From contig NZ_FOVT01000013.1 of the NCBI RefSeq assembly GCF_900115245.1, forward strand, positions 122,134-186,133: a DNA stretch of 64,000 bases, in the 5' to 3' direction. Of this stretch, positions 44,028 to 52,886 are shown piece by piece; position 1 is the stretch's first letter, and every line of letters starts with the position of its first letter. The notes under the pieces were generated by a model that saw only the letters and a list, made by a program, of their open reading frames with translations, was not told where the DNA came from and ran no database searches. The stretch comes from Mesorhizobium sp. NFR06 (lineage in GTDB: Bacteria; Pseudomonadota; Alphaproteobacteria; Rhizobiales; Rhizobiaceae). The translations under genes and the position numbers were made by a program.

Positions 44028-44255
44028 TTAGCGCTGCCAGAAAGGCAGCTTGGCGATCTCTTCCTCGACCTGCCGGTTGGTCAGGCCGATATCGTCGATC
44101 AGGTGCGGATTGTCCCTGGCCATCCGGTTGAGAGCGAGGCGAAAGCGGGCGCGCTCGCGCTCAGCCGCGATCCTGCTTCGCAAGGCGGCCAGGCTGAAAC
44201 GGCGCGTCGCCGGTCGCGCGCCCAGACGCGAGGCGGGCATAAGAATATCGTTCAT
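44028..44255 (-). CDS. DUF1127 small basic protein
   Basis: 75 residues ending in a DUF1127 (YjiS-like) motif, RMARDNPHLIDDIGLTNRQVEEEIAKLPFWQR in outline. GGAGG precedes the ATG at 44255. Short DUF1127 proteins in alphaproteobacteria are linked to RNA turnover and to phosphate/carbon control in Agrobacterium. It is divergent from a winged-helix/TPR regulator with 136 bases between. Confidence 0.85.
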   Translation of the reverse strand: MNDILMPASRLGARPATRRFSLAALRSRIAAERERARFRLALNRMARDNPHLIDDIGLTNRQVEEEIAKLPFWQR

Positions 44256-44391
44256 GGCAACCTCCATGCAGGATGAGGGCTCCAAGGCCCGTTGACTGGA
44301 ATGAGGCTGAATTCTGCAGGATGCCGCCAGCGGCGTAATTAAGCCCTTCCAAATAGTTCTCAAAACTTCCAAATCGGCTATAGATCGCCGC

Positions 44392-45897
44392 ATGCAGGGA
44401 TCGCGCTTTGCCTTCGGACCGTTCGTGCTTGATCCGGGCGCGGGAACGCTGCTTCGGGGCGATGTTCCCGTTGCCGCCGGCCATCGCGGATTGAAGCTGC
44501 TCGAGGCCCTCGTCGCGCGTCCGGGCGAAATCCTGGCCAAGGCCGAGTTGATGGATGCGGCTTGGCCGGGCACGGCCGTCGAAGAAGGCAATCTCACCGT
44601 CCAGATCGCCCAGCTGAGGAAGCTGCTTGGTCCAGCGGCCGACGGCGGCGAGTGGATCGCCACGGTCCCGCGCGTCGGCTACCGTTTCACCGGCTCCGTC
44701 GAACGGTCCGACACCAAGCGAAAACCCTTGCCGCTGCCCGACAAACCGTCGATCGCCGTCTTGCCTTTCGTCAATCTGAGCAACGATCCCGAGCAGGAAT
44801 CGTTCGCCGACGGCCTGACCGAAGACCTGATTACCGATCTGTCGCGGATTCCGGGCCTGTTCGTCATCGCGCGCAATTCGGTCTTTGCCTACAAGGGCAA
44901 GGCCATGGACGTGCGCGCGATCGCGGGCGAGCTCGGCGTGCGCTATCTGCTGGAGGGCAGCGCCAGGCGTGCCTCAGGGCGCGTGCGCATCAACGCCCAG
45001 CTGATCGATGCGCTGAGCGGCGAGCATCTTTGGGCGGAGCGTTTCGATCGCGGCCTGGAAGACATTTTCGCTGTTCAGGACGAGGCGACGGCCAAGATCG
45101 TGGAGGCGTTGCTCGGGCGGTTGCGCGCGCCGCCGGCGCGCAATCGGCCGAAGAACCTCGAGGCCTACGATCTCGTCGTGCGGGCACGAAAAGTGTTCGA
45201 CGAGTCCCCGCAGATGGCGCGCGAAGCGCATCTGATGCTCACGCGCGCGATCTCGCTCGATCCGGACTACGCCGAGGCCTATCGCTGGCTCGCCATGAAC
45301 CACTGGATGGGCTGGGTGCATTGGGGCGAGCCGTTCGAGCCTGCCCGCAGCACGTCCTTGGAACTGGCGCGCAAGGCCGTGGCGATCGACCCCAACGACG
45401 CCGGCTGCCGCTGGGTTCTGGCTAATTTGCTTGCCTATGAACGCGATTTCGAGCAGTCGGATGCGGAATTCGCCAGGGCGATCGAGCTTGATCCGAACGA
45501 GGCCGATATCTGGGCGACCTTGTCCGACATCGAGGTGCTGGCCGGGCGGGTCGAAGTCGGCCTGGAACATATTCGCAAGGCGTTCCGGCTGAACCCGTTT
45601 CCGCCGAGTTGGTATCACCTGACGCTCGGCCAGGCGCAATATGCTGCCGGCGACTACGAAACCGCCGTCGAAACGCTGCGCCGCGACGAAACCTATCGCA
45701 CCAGCTCGCGCCGCTTCCTGGCGGCGAGCCTGGCGCAGTTGGGCCGGCTCGACGAGGCGCGAACGGAGGTCGAATTGTTCCTCGTCGGCAATCCGCATTT
45801 TTCCACCCGCCGCTGGGTCGAGACGGAACCGTTCCGCGACACGGCGACGCTGGAGCATTTCGTCGACGGCTTCCGCAAGGCGGGCCTACCGGAGTGA
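44392..45897 (+). CDS. Winged-helix regulator with TolB-like and TPR domains
   Basis: 501 residues, soluble. Residues 1-105 are an OmpR/CadC-type DNA-binding domain (ILAKAELMDAAWPG, IATVPRVGYRF). Residues 115-235 form the FlgO/TolB-like domain (IAVLPFVNLSNDPEQESFADGLTEDLITDLSRI...GVRYLLEGSARR). Residues 250-480 hold TPR repeats. No receiver or membrane segment is present, so the signal must reach it in the cytoplasm. This architecture is common in rhizobia but poorly characterised. It may control the divergent DUF1127 gene. Confidence 0.85.
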   Translation: MQGSRFAFGPFVLDPGAGTLLRGDVPVAAGHRGLKLLEALVARPGEILAKAELMDAAWPGTAVEEGNLTVQIAQLRKLLGPAADGGEWIATVPRVGYRFTGSVERSDTKRKPLPLPDKPSIAVLPFVNLSNDPEQESFADGLTEDLITDLSRIPGLFVIARNSVFAYKGKAMDVRAIAGELGVRYLLEGSARRASGRVRINAQLIDALSGEHLWAERFDRGLEDIFAVQDEATAKIVEALLGRLRAPPARNRPKNLEAYDLVVRARKVFDESPQMAREAHLMLTRAISLDPDYAEAYRWLAMNHWMGWVHWGEPFEPARSTSLELARKAVAIDPNDAGCRWVLANLLAYERDFEQSDAEFARAIELDPNEADIWATLSDIEVLAGRVEVGLEHIRKAFRLNPFPPSWYHLTLGQAQYAAGDYETAVETLRRDETYRTSSRRFLAASLAQLGRLDEARTEVELFLVGNPHFSTRRWVETEPFRDTATLEHFVDGFRKAGLPE

Positions 45898-46206
45898 GGT
45901 GGCCACGGCGACGGGCTAGTTACCCAGCACAGGGATTTTGACCGGTCGGCTCTGTTTGCGTTGGCAGGTGGCATGCCTTGGAGATTGGCCGAAACGCCCA
46001 TCGCGATCGTCATTCTAGGGCGGAGCAGGAGCGAACTCCGTCGCGAAGACCATAGAATGACGAGGTCGGGGCGGCTTCAACCAATCCTGGCGTTTGCGCT
46101 GATTTCACGGAAATGAGCGGAAAATCTTGTACCGAGACAAAAGGCGACCTTTCAAAATGCCTGTGTCGGGGAACTTGTCGCCCCGCGTCCAATTCCTCAG
46201 ACCCTT
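45898..46206. other. Non-coding gap with a repeat
   Basis: About 300 bases between the TPR regulator and ddl, whose stops face each other. It contains the short palindromic repeat at 46006-46063. I see no gene, tRNA or clear terminator in the rest. Confidence 0.6.
46006..46063. repeat. Palindromic repeat, partial copy 2
   Basis: GATCGTCATTCTAGGGCGGAG at the left and ATAGAATGACGAG at the right form one hairpin that corresponds to the outer module of the repeats at 37593 and 52499. The inner arms are absent, so this is a minimal or decayed copy. Confidence 0.75.
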
Positions 46207-47271
46207 TCACCGGCCGGCGCGCGCCAGCCCATGGGCGACCAGCCGGTCGATGACCTCCGGATAGCTGACGCCGCTTGCCGCCATCGCCTTGGCGTACATG
46301 CTGATATCGGTAAAGCCGGGAATGGTGTTGAGCTCGTTGACCAGGAATTGCATGTCCGGCATCAGGAAAAAGTCGACGCGCGCCATCCCGTCGCAACCGA
46401 CGGCTCTGAGGGCCTTTGCAGCCATGGCACGCATGGCCTCCTCGATCTGCGGCGGCAGTTCAGCCGGCACGATCAAGACCGCGCCGTTCTCGTCGACATA
46501 CTTGGCATTGTAGTCGTAGAAGCCGTGACTTTCCGCGGGCACGATCTCGCCCGGCCGTGAGACGAAGAGCTCGCCCGCGGTGTCCTCCAGCACGCTGTAT
46601 TCGATCTCACGGCCGCGAACGAATTCCTCCGCCAAAAGTTTGCGATCGTGCCGGAAGGCTTCCGCAAGCGCTCGATCGAATTCCTGGCTGGCATTGACCT
46701 TCGCGACGCCGACCGAAGAGCCTTGCCGCGCCGGCTTGATGAACAGCGGCAGGCCAAGCTGCTCTTCCAGCGAGGCGAGGGAAGGCGCCGAATCCGCATC
46801 GATCGTCACCGAGCGCGCGACGGGCACTCCCGCCGCCTTCAGCAGCCGCTTGGCGATATCCTTGTCGAGGGCCGTGGCAGAACCCAGAATGCCGCAGCCG
46901 GCGAGCGGCACGCGCGCCACCTCGGCCACTCCCTGCACCGCGCCGTCCTCACCGTGCAGGCCGTGCAGCACCGGAAACAGGATGTCGAGGGCGGGCAGCG
47001 GGTAAGGAGAGTCGCTCGCGGGAATCGCCAGCAGGCGTCCATGGCCACCCGGCAACAGGCAGATTTCAGTGCCGCTGGAGGGCGTGGCGAGAGCGCCGTT
47101 CTCGAAACCGCTGAGCAGCCATTGCCCTTGCCGGGTGACGAAGATTGGGACGGCGTCGTATTTCGCCGGATCGAGCGCGGCCATGACATTGGCCGCCGAA
47201 AGCAGCGACACCTCGTGCTCTGCGGATCGCCCGCCGAACAGCACTCCGATACGCAGTCTTTTCGCGGGCAT
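46207..47271 (-). CDS. ddl: D-alanine--D-alanine ligase (stand-alone)
   Basis: 354-residue ATP-grasp enzyme forming the D-Ala-D-Ala dipeptide for peptidoglycan. Blocks are VLFGGRSAEHEVSLLSA near 8, LHGLHGEDGAVQG near 103, the ATP loop KPARQGSSVGV, YDYNAKY with the tyrosine typical of D-Ala use, and ARVDFFLMPD...NELNTIPGFT with metal ligands. The ATG at 47271 has GGAG six bases upstream. It is not beside mur or fts genes, so it is probably a second, DdlA-like copy. Confidence 0.92.
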   Translation of the reverse strand: MPAKRLRIGVLFGGRSAEHEVSLLSAANVMAALDPAKYDAVPIFVTRQGQWLLSGFENGALATPSSGTEICLLPGGHGRLLAIPASDSPYPLPALDILFPVLHGLHGEDGAVQGVAEVARVPLAGCGILGSATALDKDIAKRLLKAAGVPVARSVTIDADSAPSLASLEEQLGLPLFIKPARQGSSVGVAKVNASQEFDRALAEAFRHDRKLLAEEFVRGREIEYSVLEDTAGELFVSRPGEIVPAESHGFYDYNAKYVDENGAVLIVPAELPPQIEEAMRAMAAKALRAVGCDGMARVDFFLMPDMQFLVNELNTIPGFTDISMYAKAMAASGVSYPEVIDRLVAHGLARAGR

Positions 47272-47438
47272 CGACAACTCCACCAATGATCGGGGTTGGA
47301 GCTCGTACGCGAATCACCAGACATCCCCTTCAACCGTCCGAGTAGTAACCGAAGGATTGGAGCGGACTTTGACAGGTTGAAGCAGTTTTTCAGCAGAAGA
47401 ATGAAAGGCCTTCCGTTTGGAACCGCGTCAAGACGGGA

Positions 47439-47472
47439 AGCGGTTCATCCGTTTATGAAACGACAAACCGCT
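47439..47472. repeat. Hairpin downstream of the aldolase/dehydrogenase gene
   Basis: AGCGGTT (47439-47445) and AACCGCT (47466-47472) form a 7-bp stem about 20 bases beyond the 47495 stop. No U-tract follows on the minus strand, so it may be a repeat fragment rather than a terminator. Confidence 0.35.
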
Positions 47473-47494
47473 CCAAGGTTGTGTCTTTACTTCA

Positions 47495-49549
47495 TCAGCG
47501 CAGGGCCGCCGCGATGTTGCCGCCGTCCACGGTCGTCACGTCGGCGGTGGTGCGCTCGGCCAGAGCCTGGTGCAGGAAGGCCTGCGCCACGTCTTCGGCC
47601 GTGACTTCCTGCCCGAGCAGGTTGCCGGACATGTATTCCTTCTCCGACACGCCGCGCGCGCCAGACCGGCTCGCGATCATGGCGTCGGTCAGAAGCCCGG
47701 AGCGGATGCGGTCGGCGTTGACCGCGTTGGAGCGGATGCCGTAGGCGCCGTAGTCCAAGGCATATTGCCGTGACAGGAACAGCGTCGCCGCTTTCGGGAT
47801 GCCATAGGCGCCGAATTTCGGCCCGGGATTGATCGCCTGCTTGGAGGTGTTGAAGAGCAGCACGCCGCCCGTGCCCTGCTCCTGCATGATGCGCACCGCG
47901 TTCTGCGCCGCCGACTGGTGGGCGAAGAAGTTGAGCTCGAAGCTCTTGCGCAAGGTGGCGTCGTCGAGCTCGCCGATGCGGCCTTCCCAAGCCGCCCCGG
48001 CGTTGGACACCAGGATATCGACGCCGCCAAAGACGGCGACCGCCTTGTCGAAGGCGGCGCGCATCTCGGCCGGATTGGTGATGTCGGCGCCGACGCCGAT
48101 CGAGCTGTTGCCGGCCGCCTTTGCCGCTTCGGCCGCCTTTGCGGGGTCGAGGTCGACGATGACGGCATGCGCGCCGTTGGCGGCGAAAAGCTTGGCGGTT
48201 GCCGCGCCGATGGCGCCGGCGCCGCCGGTGATCAGCACCACCTGGCCGGTGAGCGGCTTCGGCTTGTTCGAAGCGAGCTTGGCCTGCTCAAGCGACCAGT
48301 ATTCGAGCGGGAAGAGATCGGCCTTGGAGAGCGGATGGAAATTGCCGATCGCCTCCGCGCCGCGCACTGCCTCGATCCACATCTCGCCGACATCGGAAGC
48401 GATCCTGGCGTCCTTCAGCGTGCGGCCATGGCCGAACATACCGAGGCCGGGGACCAGCGTCAGGCGCGGCATCGGGTCGAGCATGGTGCGCTTGACGTCG
48501 TCCAGCGCGTCGTTGGCCTCGAAATAGGCAGTGTAGTCCTTGACGAAGGCCCTGACGCGGCTGCGGATGACCGCCTTGTAGTCGCCGAGCTTGTCGGCAT
48601 CGGGCGCCGGCACGGCCATCGGTCCGGTCTTGATGCGGATCGACAGATCCGGCGTCGATACGCCGCGCCCGGCATAGTCTGCGATCTTAGCCGAATTGAT
48701 GAAATCGACGATTGCATCGGAAGTGCGGAAGTCGCTGATCATCCGGTCGAAGCGGCCTTCGCCGCGCGACACGGCAACAGCGCCGCGCAGCGTCGGCGCG
48801 ATGTCGCTCGGCTTGGCGAGCCTTGCCGGCAGCGCCGCCTTGGCCGCCGGCGGCTTGCCGTTCTTCGCGACATGGTCCTCGGCCACGTTCACATAGTGGA
48901 TCATGCGGTCATAGGCCTGCCGGGCGTCGTCGCCGAAGGTGAAGATGCCGTGCTTGTCGAGGATCAGGCCCTCGACGCTCGGATCGGCGTCGAAAACCTC
49001 CGCCGCGACCTTGGCGAGGTCGAAGCCCGGCTTGATGTAGGGCACGTAGCCCATTTTGTCGCCGAACACTGTCCTCACCAGTGCCCTGCTGTCTTCCTGG
49101 TCGACGATGGCGAGGATGGCGGTCGAATGCGTGTGGTCGACGAATTTGTGCGGCAGGAAGGCGTGCAGCAGCGTCTCGACCGACGGGTTGGGGGAGGCGG
49201 GATCGATGAGGTTGGAACGCTGCAGCGCCACCATGTCCTCATCCGACAGCTTTTCCAGCCTGCGCGCCTTGAGCAGCGCGTCCATCTTCACCGCAGGGAG
49301 GCCTTGCGGCTCGATGACGGCCATGTCCCAGCCGCTGCCCTTGACGCAGAGCACGTCCCATTCGTCGCCGACGAGGTCGGTGGCCTTGGTCTTGCAGGAG
49401 GTGTTGCCGCCGCCGTGCAGCACCAGGCGCGGCTCGCCGCCGAGCAGACGGGTCGTATAGACGCGCAGCGCAAGGTCGCGGCCGACACCCTTCTTGGCAT
49501 AGTCGGCAACCATCTTTTGCGCGTCGGCGTCGTTCCAAAGGTTCTTCAT
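47495..49549 (-). CDS. rhaD: Bifunctional rhamnulose-1-phosphate aldolase/short-chain dehydrogenase
   Basis: 684 residues. Residues 1-400 are a class II aldolase (HGGGNTSCK near 46, the histidine cluster FVDHTHSTA near 138, and LILDKHGIFTFG). Residues 430-684 are a short-chain dehydrogenase (LITGGAGAIGAAT near 437, SNAGAAW, catalytic YGIPK). The fusion would split a deoxy-ketose-1-phosphate and oxidise the resulting lactaldehyde, as in bacterial rhamnose catabolism. The other rha genes (isomerase, kinase, importer) are not here and the upstream regulator is SorC-type, so a different sugar-phosphate is possible. Confidence 0.87.
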   Translation of the reverse strand: MKNLWNDADAQKMVADYAKKGVGRDLALRVYTTRLLGGEPRLVLHGGGNTSCKTKATDLVGDEWDVLCVKGSGWDMAVIEPQGLPAVKMDALLKARRLEKLSDEDMVALQRSNLIDPASPNPSVETLLHAFLPHKFVDHTHSTAILAIVDQEDSRALVRTVFGDKMGYVPYIKPGFDLAKVAAEVFDADPSVEGLILDKHGIFTFGDDARQAYDRMIHYVNVAEDHVAKNGKPPAAKAALPARLAKPSDIAPTLRGAVAVSRGEGRFDRMISDFRTSDAIVDFINSAKIADYAGRGVSTPDLSIRIKTGPMAVPAPDADKLGDYKAVIRSRVRAFVKDYTAYFEANDALDDVKRTMLDPMPRLTLVPGLGMFGHGRTLKDARIASDVGEMWIEAVRGAEAIGNFHPLSKADLFPLEYWSLEQAKLASNKPKPLTGQVVLITGGAGAIGAATAKLFAANGAHAVIVDLDPAKAAEAAKAAGNSSIGVGADITNPAEMRAAFDKAVAVFGGVDILVSNAGAAWEGRIGELDDATLRKSFELNFFAHQSAAQNAVRIMQEQGTGGVLLFNTSKQAINPGPKFGAYGIPKAATLFLSRQYALDYGAYGIRSNAVNADRIRSGLLTDAMIASRSGARGVSEKEYMSGNLLGQEVTAEDVAQAFLHQALAERTTADVTTVDGGNIAAALR

Positions 49550-49636
49550 GTCGTTCCGTCCGATTCCGTCTTTTTGCTGTTCATGAACAGGACGCCGCGA
49601 CGCCTTGATGACAGTTCGCGGCGAAGGTGGTTTTTC

Positions 49637-50602
49637 CTACGAGGCCTTTTTGCTTGCCGCTCCGGCCTGCTGTAGCAGGCGCTCGGCCATATGCGCGCCG
49701 ATCACCAGATGCGTGCAGAGCCCGCCGGCGATGGCTGCCAGCAGCGGCTCGAACTTGGTATCTTCCTGCACCACCATCAGCCGCTTCCCGATGGCGCGCA
49801 GCGAAGCGAGCTCGGCGGAGATGACGCGCCGGTTGTAGCTGCAGTCGAGCGCCTCGCCGCTGGCGTCGATGATTTGCCCCGCAATGACCCCCGCGGCGCC
49901 TTCCTTGCGCAGCGCTTCCATCTCGGCCGGCGTCAGCGCGCCGCATTTCACCAGATGGCTGTCGGCGTCGACCGCGCCCACCGAATAGAGCGCCAGATCG
50001 CAGTCGCTGATGCCGGCGAGTTGGTCGCGGATCACCGGCTCGGCACGCAGGCCCTGCGCCAGCGCCTCGGTCGACAGCACCAGCGGCGCGTAGAAATTGA
50101 GGCCCCTGGCGTTCAGCCGCCGCGCGATCTCCATCGTGCACTGGTCCGGCCGATAGGAATAGGGCGCGCCGAGATTGCCGCAGAGCTGCACCACGGTGAC
50201 GTCCTGCAGGTCGGCATAGGACATGATGTCGGCGATGGTGTAGACGGTGCGGCCCCAGGCGACGCCGATGCGGTCGCCCTTCTTCACCAGCTCCAGGAAG
50301 ACGCTTGCCGCCAGCACCGCAATGTCGGTCGAGGGATCGGCAACATAGGCATTTTCCGGCGCGATCCAGACGGCGTCGAGCTTGAAGGCGTCCTCGACCT
50401 CGCGCGCCATGACGTCGTCGGTGAAAAGCTGCGTCGAGGTCGATATGTTGACGATGCCGGTCTCACGCGCCTTGCGCAAATACATGGCGACCGATGCACG
50501 CGAGATCTTGAGCAGGTTCGCCACTTCGTCCTGGCGAAGGCCGTGGGCATAGTACAGCCAGGCGGCCTTATGGATGAGCTGTTCTGCCGGTCTGATCGCC
50601 AT
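49637..50602 (-). CDS. SorC-family sugar-binding transcriptional regulator
   Basis: 321 residues: N-terminal helix-turn-helix (about 10-60, LRQDEVANLLKISRASVAMYLRKA) and C-terminal sugar-phosphate-binding domain (about 65-315, with GVAWGRTVYTIAD, VVQLCGNLGAP and GLCTHLVIGAHMAERLL). GAGGAGG precedes the ATG at 50602. It lies 87 bases upstream of the aldolase/dehydrogenase gene on the same strand, so it probably regulates that gene in response to its sugar phosphate. It is divergent from an acyl-CoA synthetase gene. Confidence 0.88.
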   Translation of the reverse strand: MAIRPAEQLIHKAAWLYYAHGLRQDEVANLLKISRASVAMYLRKARETGIVNISTSTQLFTDDVMAREVEDAFKLDAVWIAPENAYVADPSTDIAVLAASVFLELVKKGDRIGVAWGRTVYTIADIMSYADLQDVTVVQLCGNLGAPYSYRPDQCTMEIARRLNARGLNFYAPLVLSTEALAQGLRAEPVIRDQLAGISDCDLALYSVGAVDADSHLVKCGALTPAEMEALRKEGAAGVIAGQIIDASGEALDCSYNRRVISAELASLRAIGKRLMVVQEDTKFEPLLAAIAGGLCTHLVIGAHMAERLLQQAGAASKKAS

Positions 50603-50803
50603 GCCGCCTCCTCGGCTGACATTAGTCACGGCTCTCGACAAAAGTCAAATCAGGAACGGATGCAAATGCCTCCCGAAGCGGACTCGTTGAGGCGGCCGTT
50701 CTACCAAGAGCTGATATCATAGCATTTCCCGATCGTTTAGTGGGATGGCATGATCGCGGAGCTGCGGATAGAAAGCTCGAAAAGAGTTTTGGGGAGAACC
50801 GGG

Positions 50804-52444
50804 ATGGCCAGTCCCTACGAACAGGACCTCGACAGGAACGCCGCCAACCATCAGCCGCTGACGCCGCTGACCTATCTCGAGCGCGCGGCCAAGACCTATC
50901 CCGACCATGTCGCCATCATCCACGGCAGCCGGCGCATTTCCTATCGCGATTTCTGGCGCCGCTCGCTGAAGCTCGCCTCGGCGCTTGCCAAGCGCGGCAT
51001 CGGCAAGGGCGATACGGTGACGGTGATGCTGTCGAACACGCCGCCGATGCTGGAAGCCCATTTCGGGGTTCCGATGACCAAGGCGGTGCTGCATTCGCTC
51101 AACACCCGCCTCGACGCCGCCGTCATCGCCTTCCAACTCGACCATGCCGACGCCAAGGTGCTGATCGTCGACCGCGAATTCTCGGGCGTGGTCAAGGAGG
51201 CGCTGGCGCAGGCCAAGGTGAAGCCATTGGTCATCGACTATGACGACCCCGACTATGCGGCCGACGCTCCCTATCCCAAGGGCAGGAGGATCGGCTCGGC
51301 TGATTATGAGGATTTTGTCGCAGGCGGCGACGAGGCTTTCGCCTGGTCGATGCCCGATGACGAATGGGACGCCATCTCGCTCAACTACACCTCCGGCACC
51401 ACGGGTAATCCGAAGGGCGTCGTCTACCACCATCGCGGTGCGGCGCTGATGGCCTACACCAACACCATCCATGCCGGCATGGCCAAGCACGCGGTCTATC
51501 TCTGGACGCTGCCGATGTTCCATTGCAACGGCTGGTGCTTTCCCTGGACGCTCGCCGTGCAGGCCGGCACCCATGTCTGCCTGCGCTGGGTGCGGCCCAA
51601 GCCGATCTACGACGCCATCGCCGACCATGGCGTCACCCATCTCTGCGGCGCGCCGATCGTCATGTCGGTGCTGATCAACGCGAAGGAGGAAGACAAGCGC
51701 CAGTTCCCGCAGACCGTCACCTTCAACACCGCTGCCGCGCCGCCGCCGGAGGCCGTGCTTTCCGGCATGGCCGACGCCGGCTTTGCCGTTACCCATCTCT
51801 ACGGCCTGACCGAGACTTATGGGCCGGCAGTCGTCAACGAATGGCACAATGACTGGGACGCCCTGGACAAGGGTCCGAGGACGGCGAAGAAGGCGCGCCA
51901 GGGCGTGCGCTATGCCGCGCTCGAAGGGCTTACCGTGATGAACCCGGAAACGATGGTCGAGACGCCGGCTGATGGCGAGACCATCGGCGAAGTCATGTTC
52001 CGCGGCAACATCGTCATGAAGGGCTATCTGAAGAACCGCAAGGCAACCGACGAAGCCTTCGCCGGCGGCTGGTTCCACTCCGGCGATCTCGGCGTGATGC
52101 ACGCGGACGGCTACATCCAGCTCAAGGACCGCTCCAAGGACATCATCATTTCGGGCGGCGAGAACATCTCCTCCATCGAGGTCGAGGACGCGCTTTACAA
52201 GCATCCTTCCGTCGCTTCCTGCGGCGTGGTCGCCCGCGCCGACGAGAAATGGGGTGAGGTGCCGGTCGCCTATGTCGAGCTGAAACCCGGCAAAACCGCG
52301 ACCGAGGCCGAGATCATCGAACATTGCCGCGGCCTGCTGGCCCGCTTCAAGGTACCGAAGGCGGTGGTGTTTGCCGAGATTCCGAAGACCTCGACGGGGA
52401 AGATTCAGAAGTTCAGGTTGAGGGAGATGGCGAAGACGGCGTAG
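50804..52444 (+). CDS. Acyl-CoA synthetase (AMP-binding, DmdB/medium-chain type)
   Basis: 546 residues of the adenylate-forming family. The ATP loop is YTSGTTGNPKG near 210, with GLTETYGP near 330, WFHSGDLGV near 425 and the lysine loop KTSTGKIQK near the end. MASPYEQDLDRNAANHQPLTPL is the typical N-terminus of the group that includes fatty-acyl-CoA synthases and the 3-methylmercaptopropionyl-CoA ligase DmdB. GGGGAGAA precedes the ATG at 50804. The neighbours do not reveal the acid it activates. Confidence 0.87.
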   Translation: MASPYEQDLDRNAANHQPLTPLTYLERAAKTYPDHVAIIHGSRRISYRDFWRRSLKLASALAKRGIGKGDTVTVMLSNTPPMLEAHFGVPMTKAVLHSLNTRLDAAVIAFQLDHADAKVLIVDREFSGVVKEALAQAKVKPLVIDYDDPDYAADAPYPKGRRIGSADYEDFVAGGDEAFAWSMPDDEWDAISLNYTSGTTGNPKGVVYHHRGAALMAYTNTIHAGMAKHAVYLWTLPMFHCNGWCFPWTLAVQAGTHVCLRWVRPKPIYDAIADHGVTHLCGAPIVMSVLINAKEEDKRQFPQTVTFNTAAAPPPEAVLSGMADAGFAVTHLYGLTETYGPAVVNEWHNDWDALDKGPRTAKKARQGVRYAALEGLTVMNPETMVETPADGETIGEVMFRGNIVMKGYLKNRKATDEAFAGGWFHSGDLGVMHADGYIQLKDRSKDIIISGGENISSIEVEDALYKHPSVASCGVVARADEKWGEVPVAYVELKPGKTATEAEIIEHCRGLLARFKVPKAVVFAEIPKTSTGKIQKFRLREMAKTA

Positions 52445-52498
52445 TCGCTCCCTTCGAACATGGCCGTGACGTCGACAGTTTGCACCAGCATCCGCGAC

Positions 52499-52723
52499 GT
52501 CGTCATCCTAGGGTGGAGCAGTCGCGAAGCGACGTCGCGGAAACCCTAGGATCCATTCCGTGACCATCCGGCCGTGCTCCCGTGGGTCGAGGATAGCCGC
52601 CAGCGGCACTACGCAAATTGGCGTAACATCTTGATCCGCCTCATTCTTCGGCGATCGTCACGGAATGGATCCTCGGGTCTGCGCGCGTCGCTTCGCTCCT
52701 TGCTTCGCCCGTGGATGACGACG
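52499..52723. repeat. Nested palindromic repeat, copy 3
   Basis: Outer ends GTCGTCATCCTAGGG and GTGGATGACGACGAC. Inner arms CCTAGGATCCATTCCGTGAC (52545-52564) and GTCACGGAATGGATCCTCGG (52656-52675) are reverse complements except for one base. Same family as 37593-37747. It occupies most of the 442-base gap after the acyl-CoA synthetase gene; the rest holds the TetR promoter. Confidence 0.87.
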
Positions 52724-52815
52724 ACAAACGCGATGGTCCCAATCGCTAACGTCGCTCATCGCCTCTCGCAACTGTCACCATCTGTCACCAATTATACGTG
52801 TACGTCGATTTCGTG

Positions 52816-52866
52816 TTGACTCCTCGCTCCTTTCGATTTACGACTGACGAAAGTTGAAATTCGTCA
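52816..52866 (+). promoter_or_regulatory. Promoter and palindromic operator of the TetR-RND operon
   Basis: TTGACT (52816-52821) is 17 bases from TACGAC (52839-52844). Directly downstream, TGACGAA (52845-52851) and TTCGTCA (52860-52866) form a perfect 7-bp inverted repeat around eight bases. Its location at the expected start point, 20 bases before the TetR ATG, fits autorepression. Confidence 0.6.
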
Positions 52867-52886
52867 CTCATCAAAACGAAAGCGCT

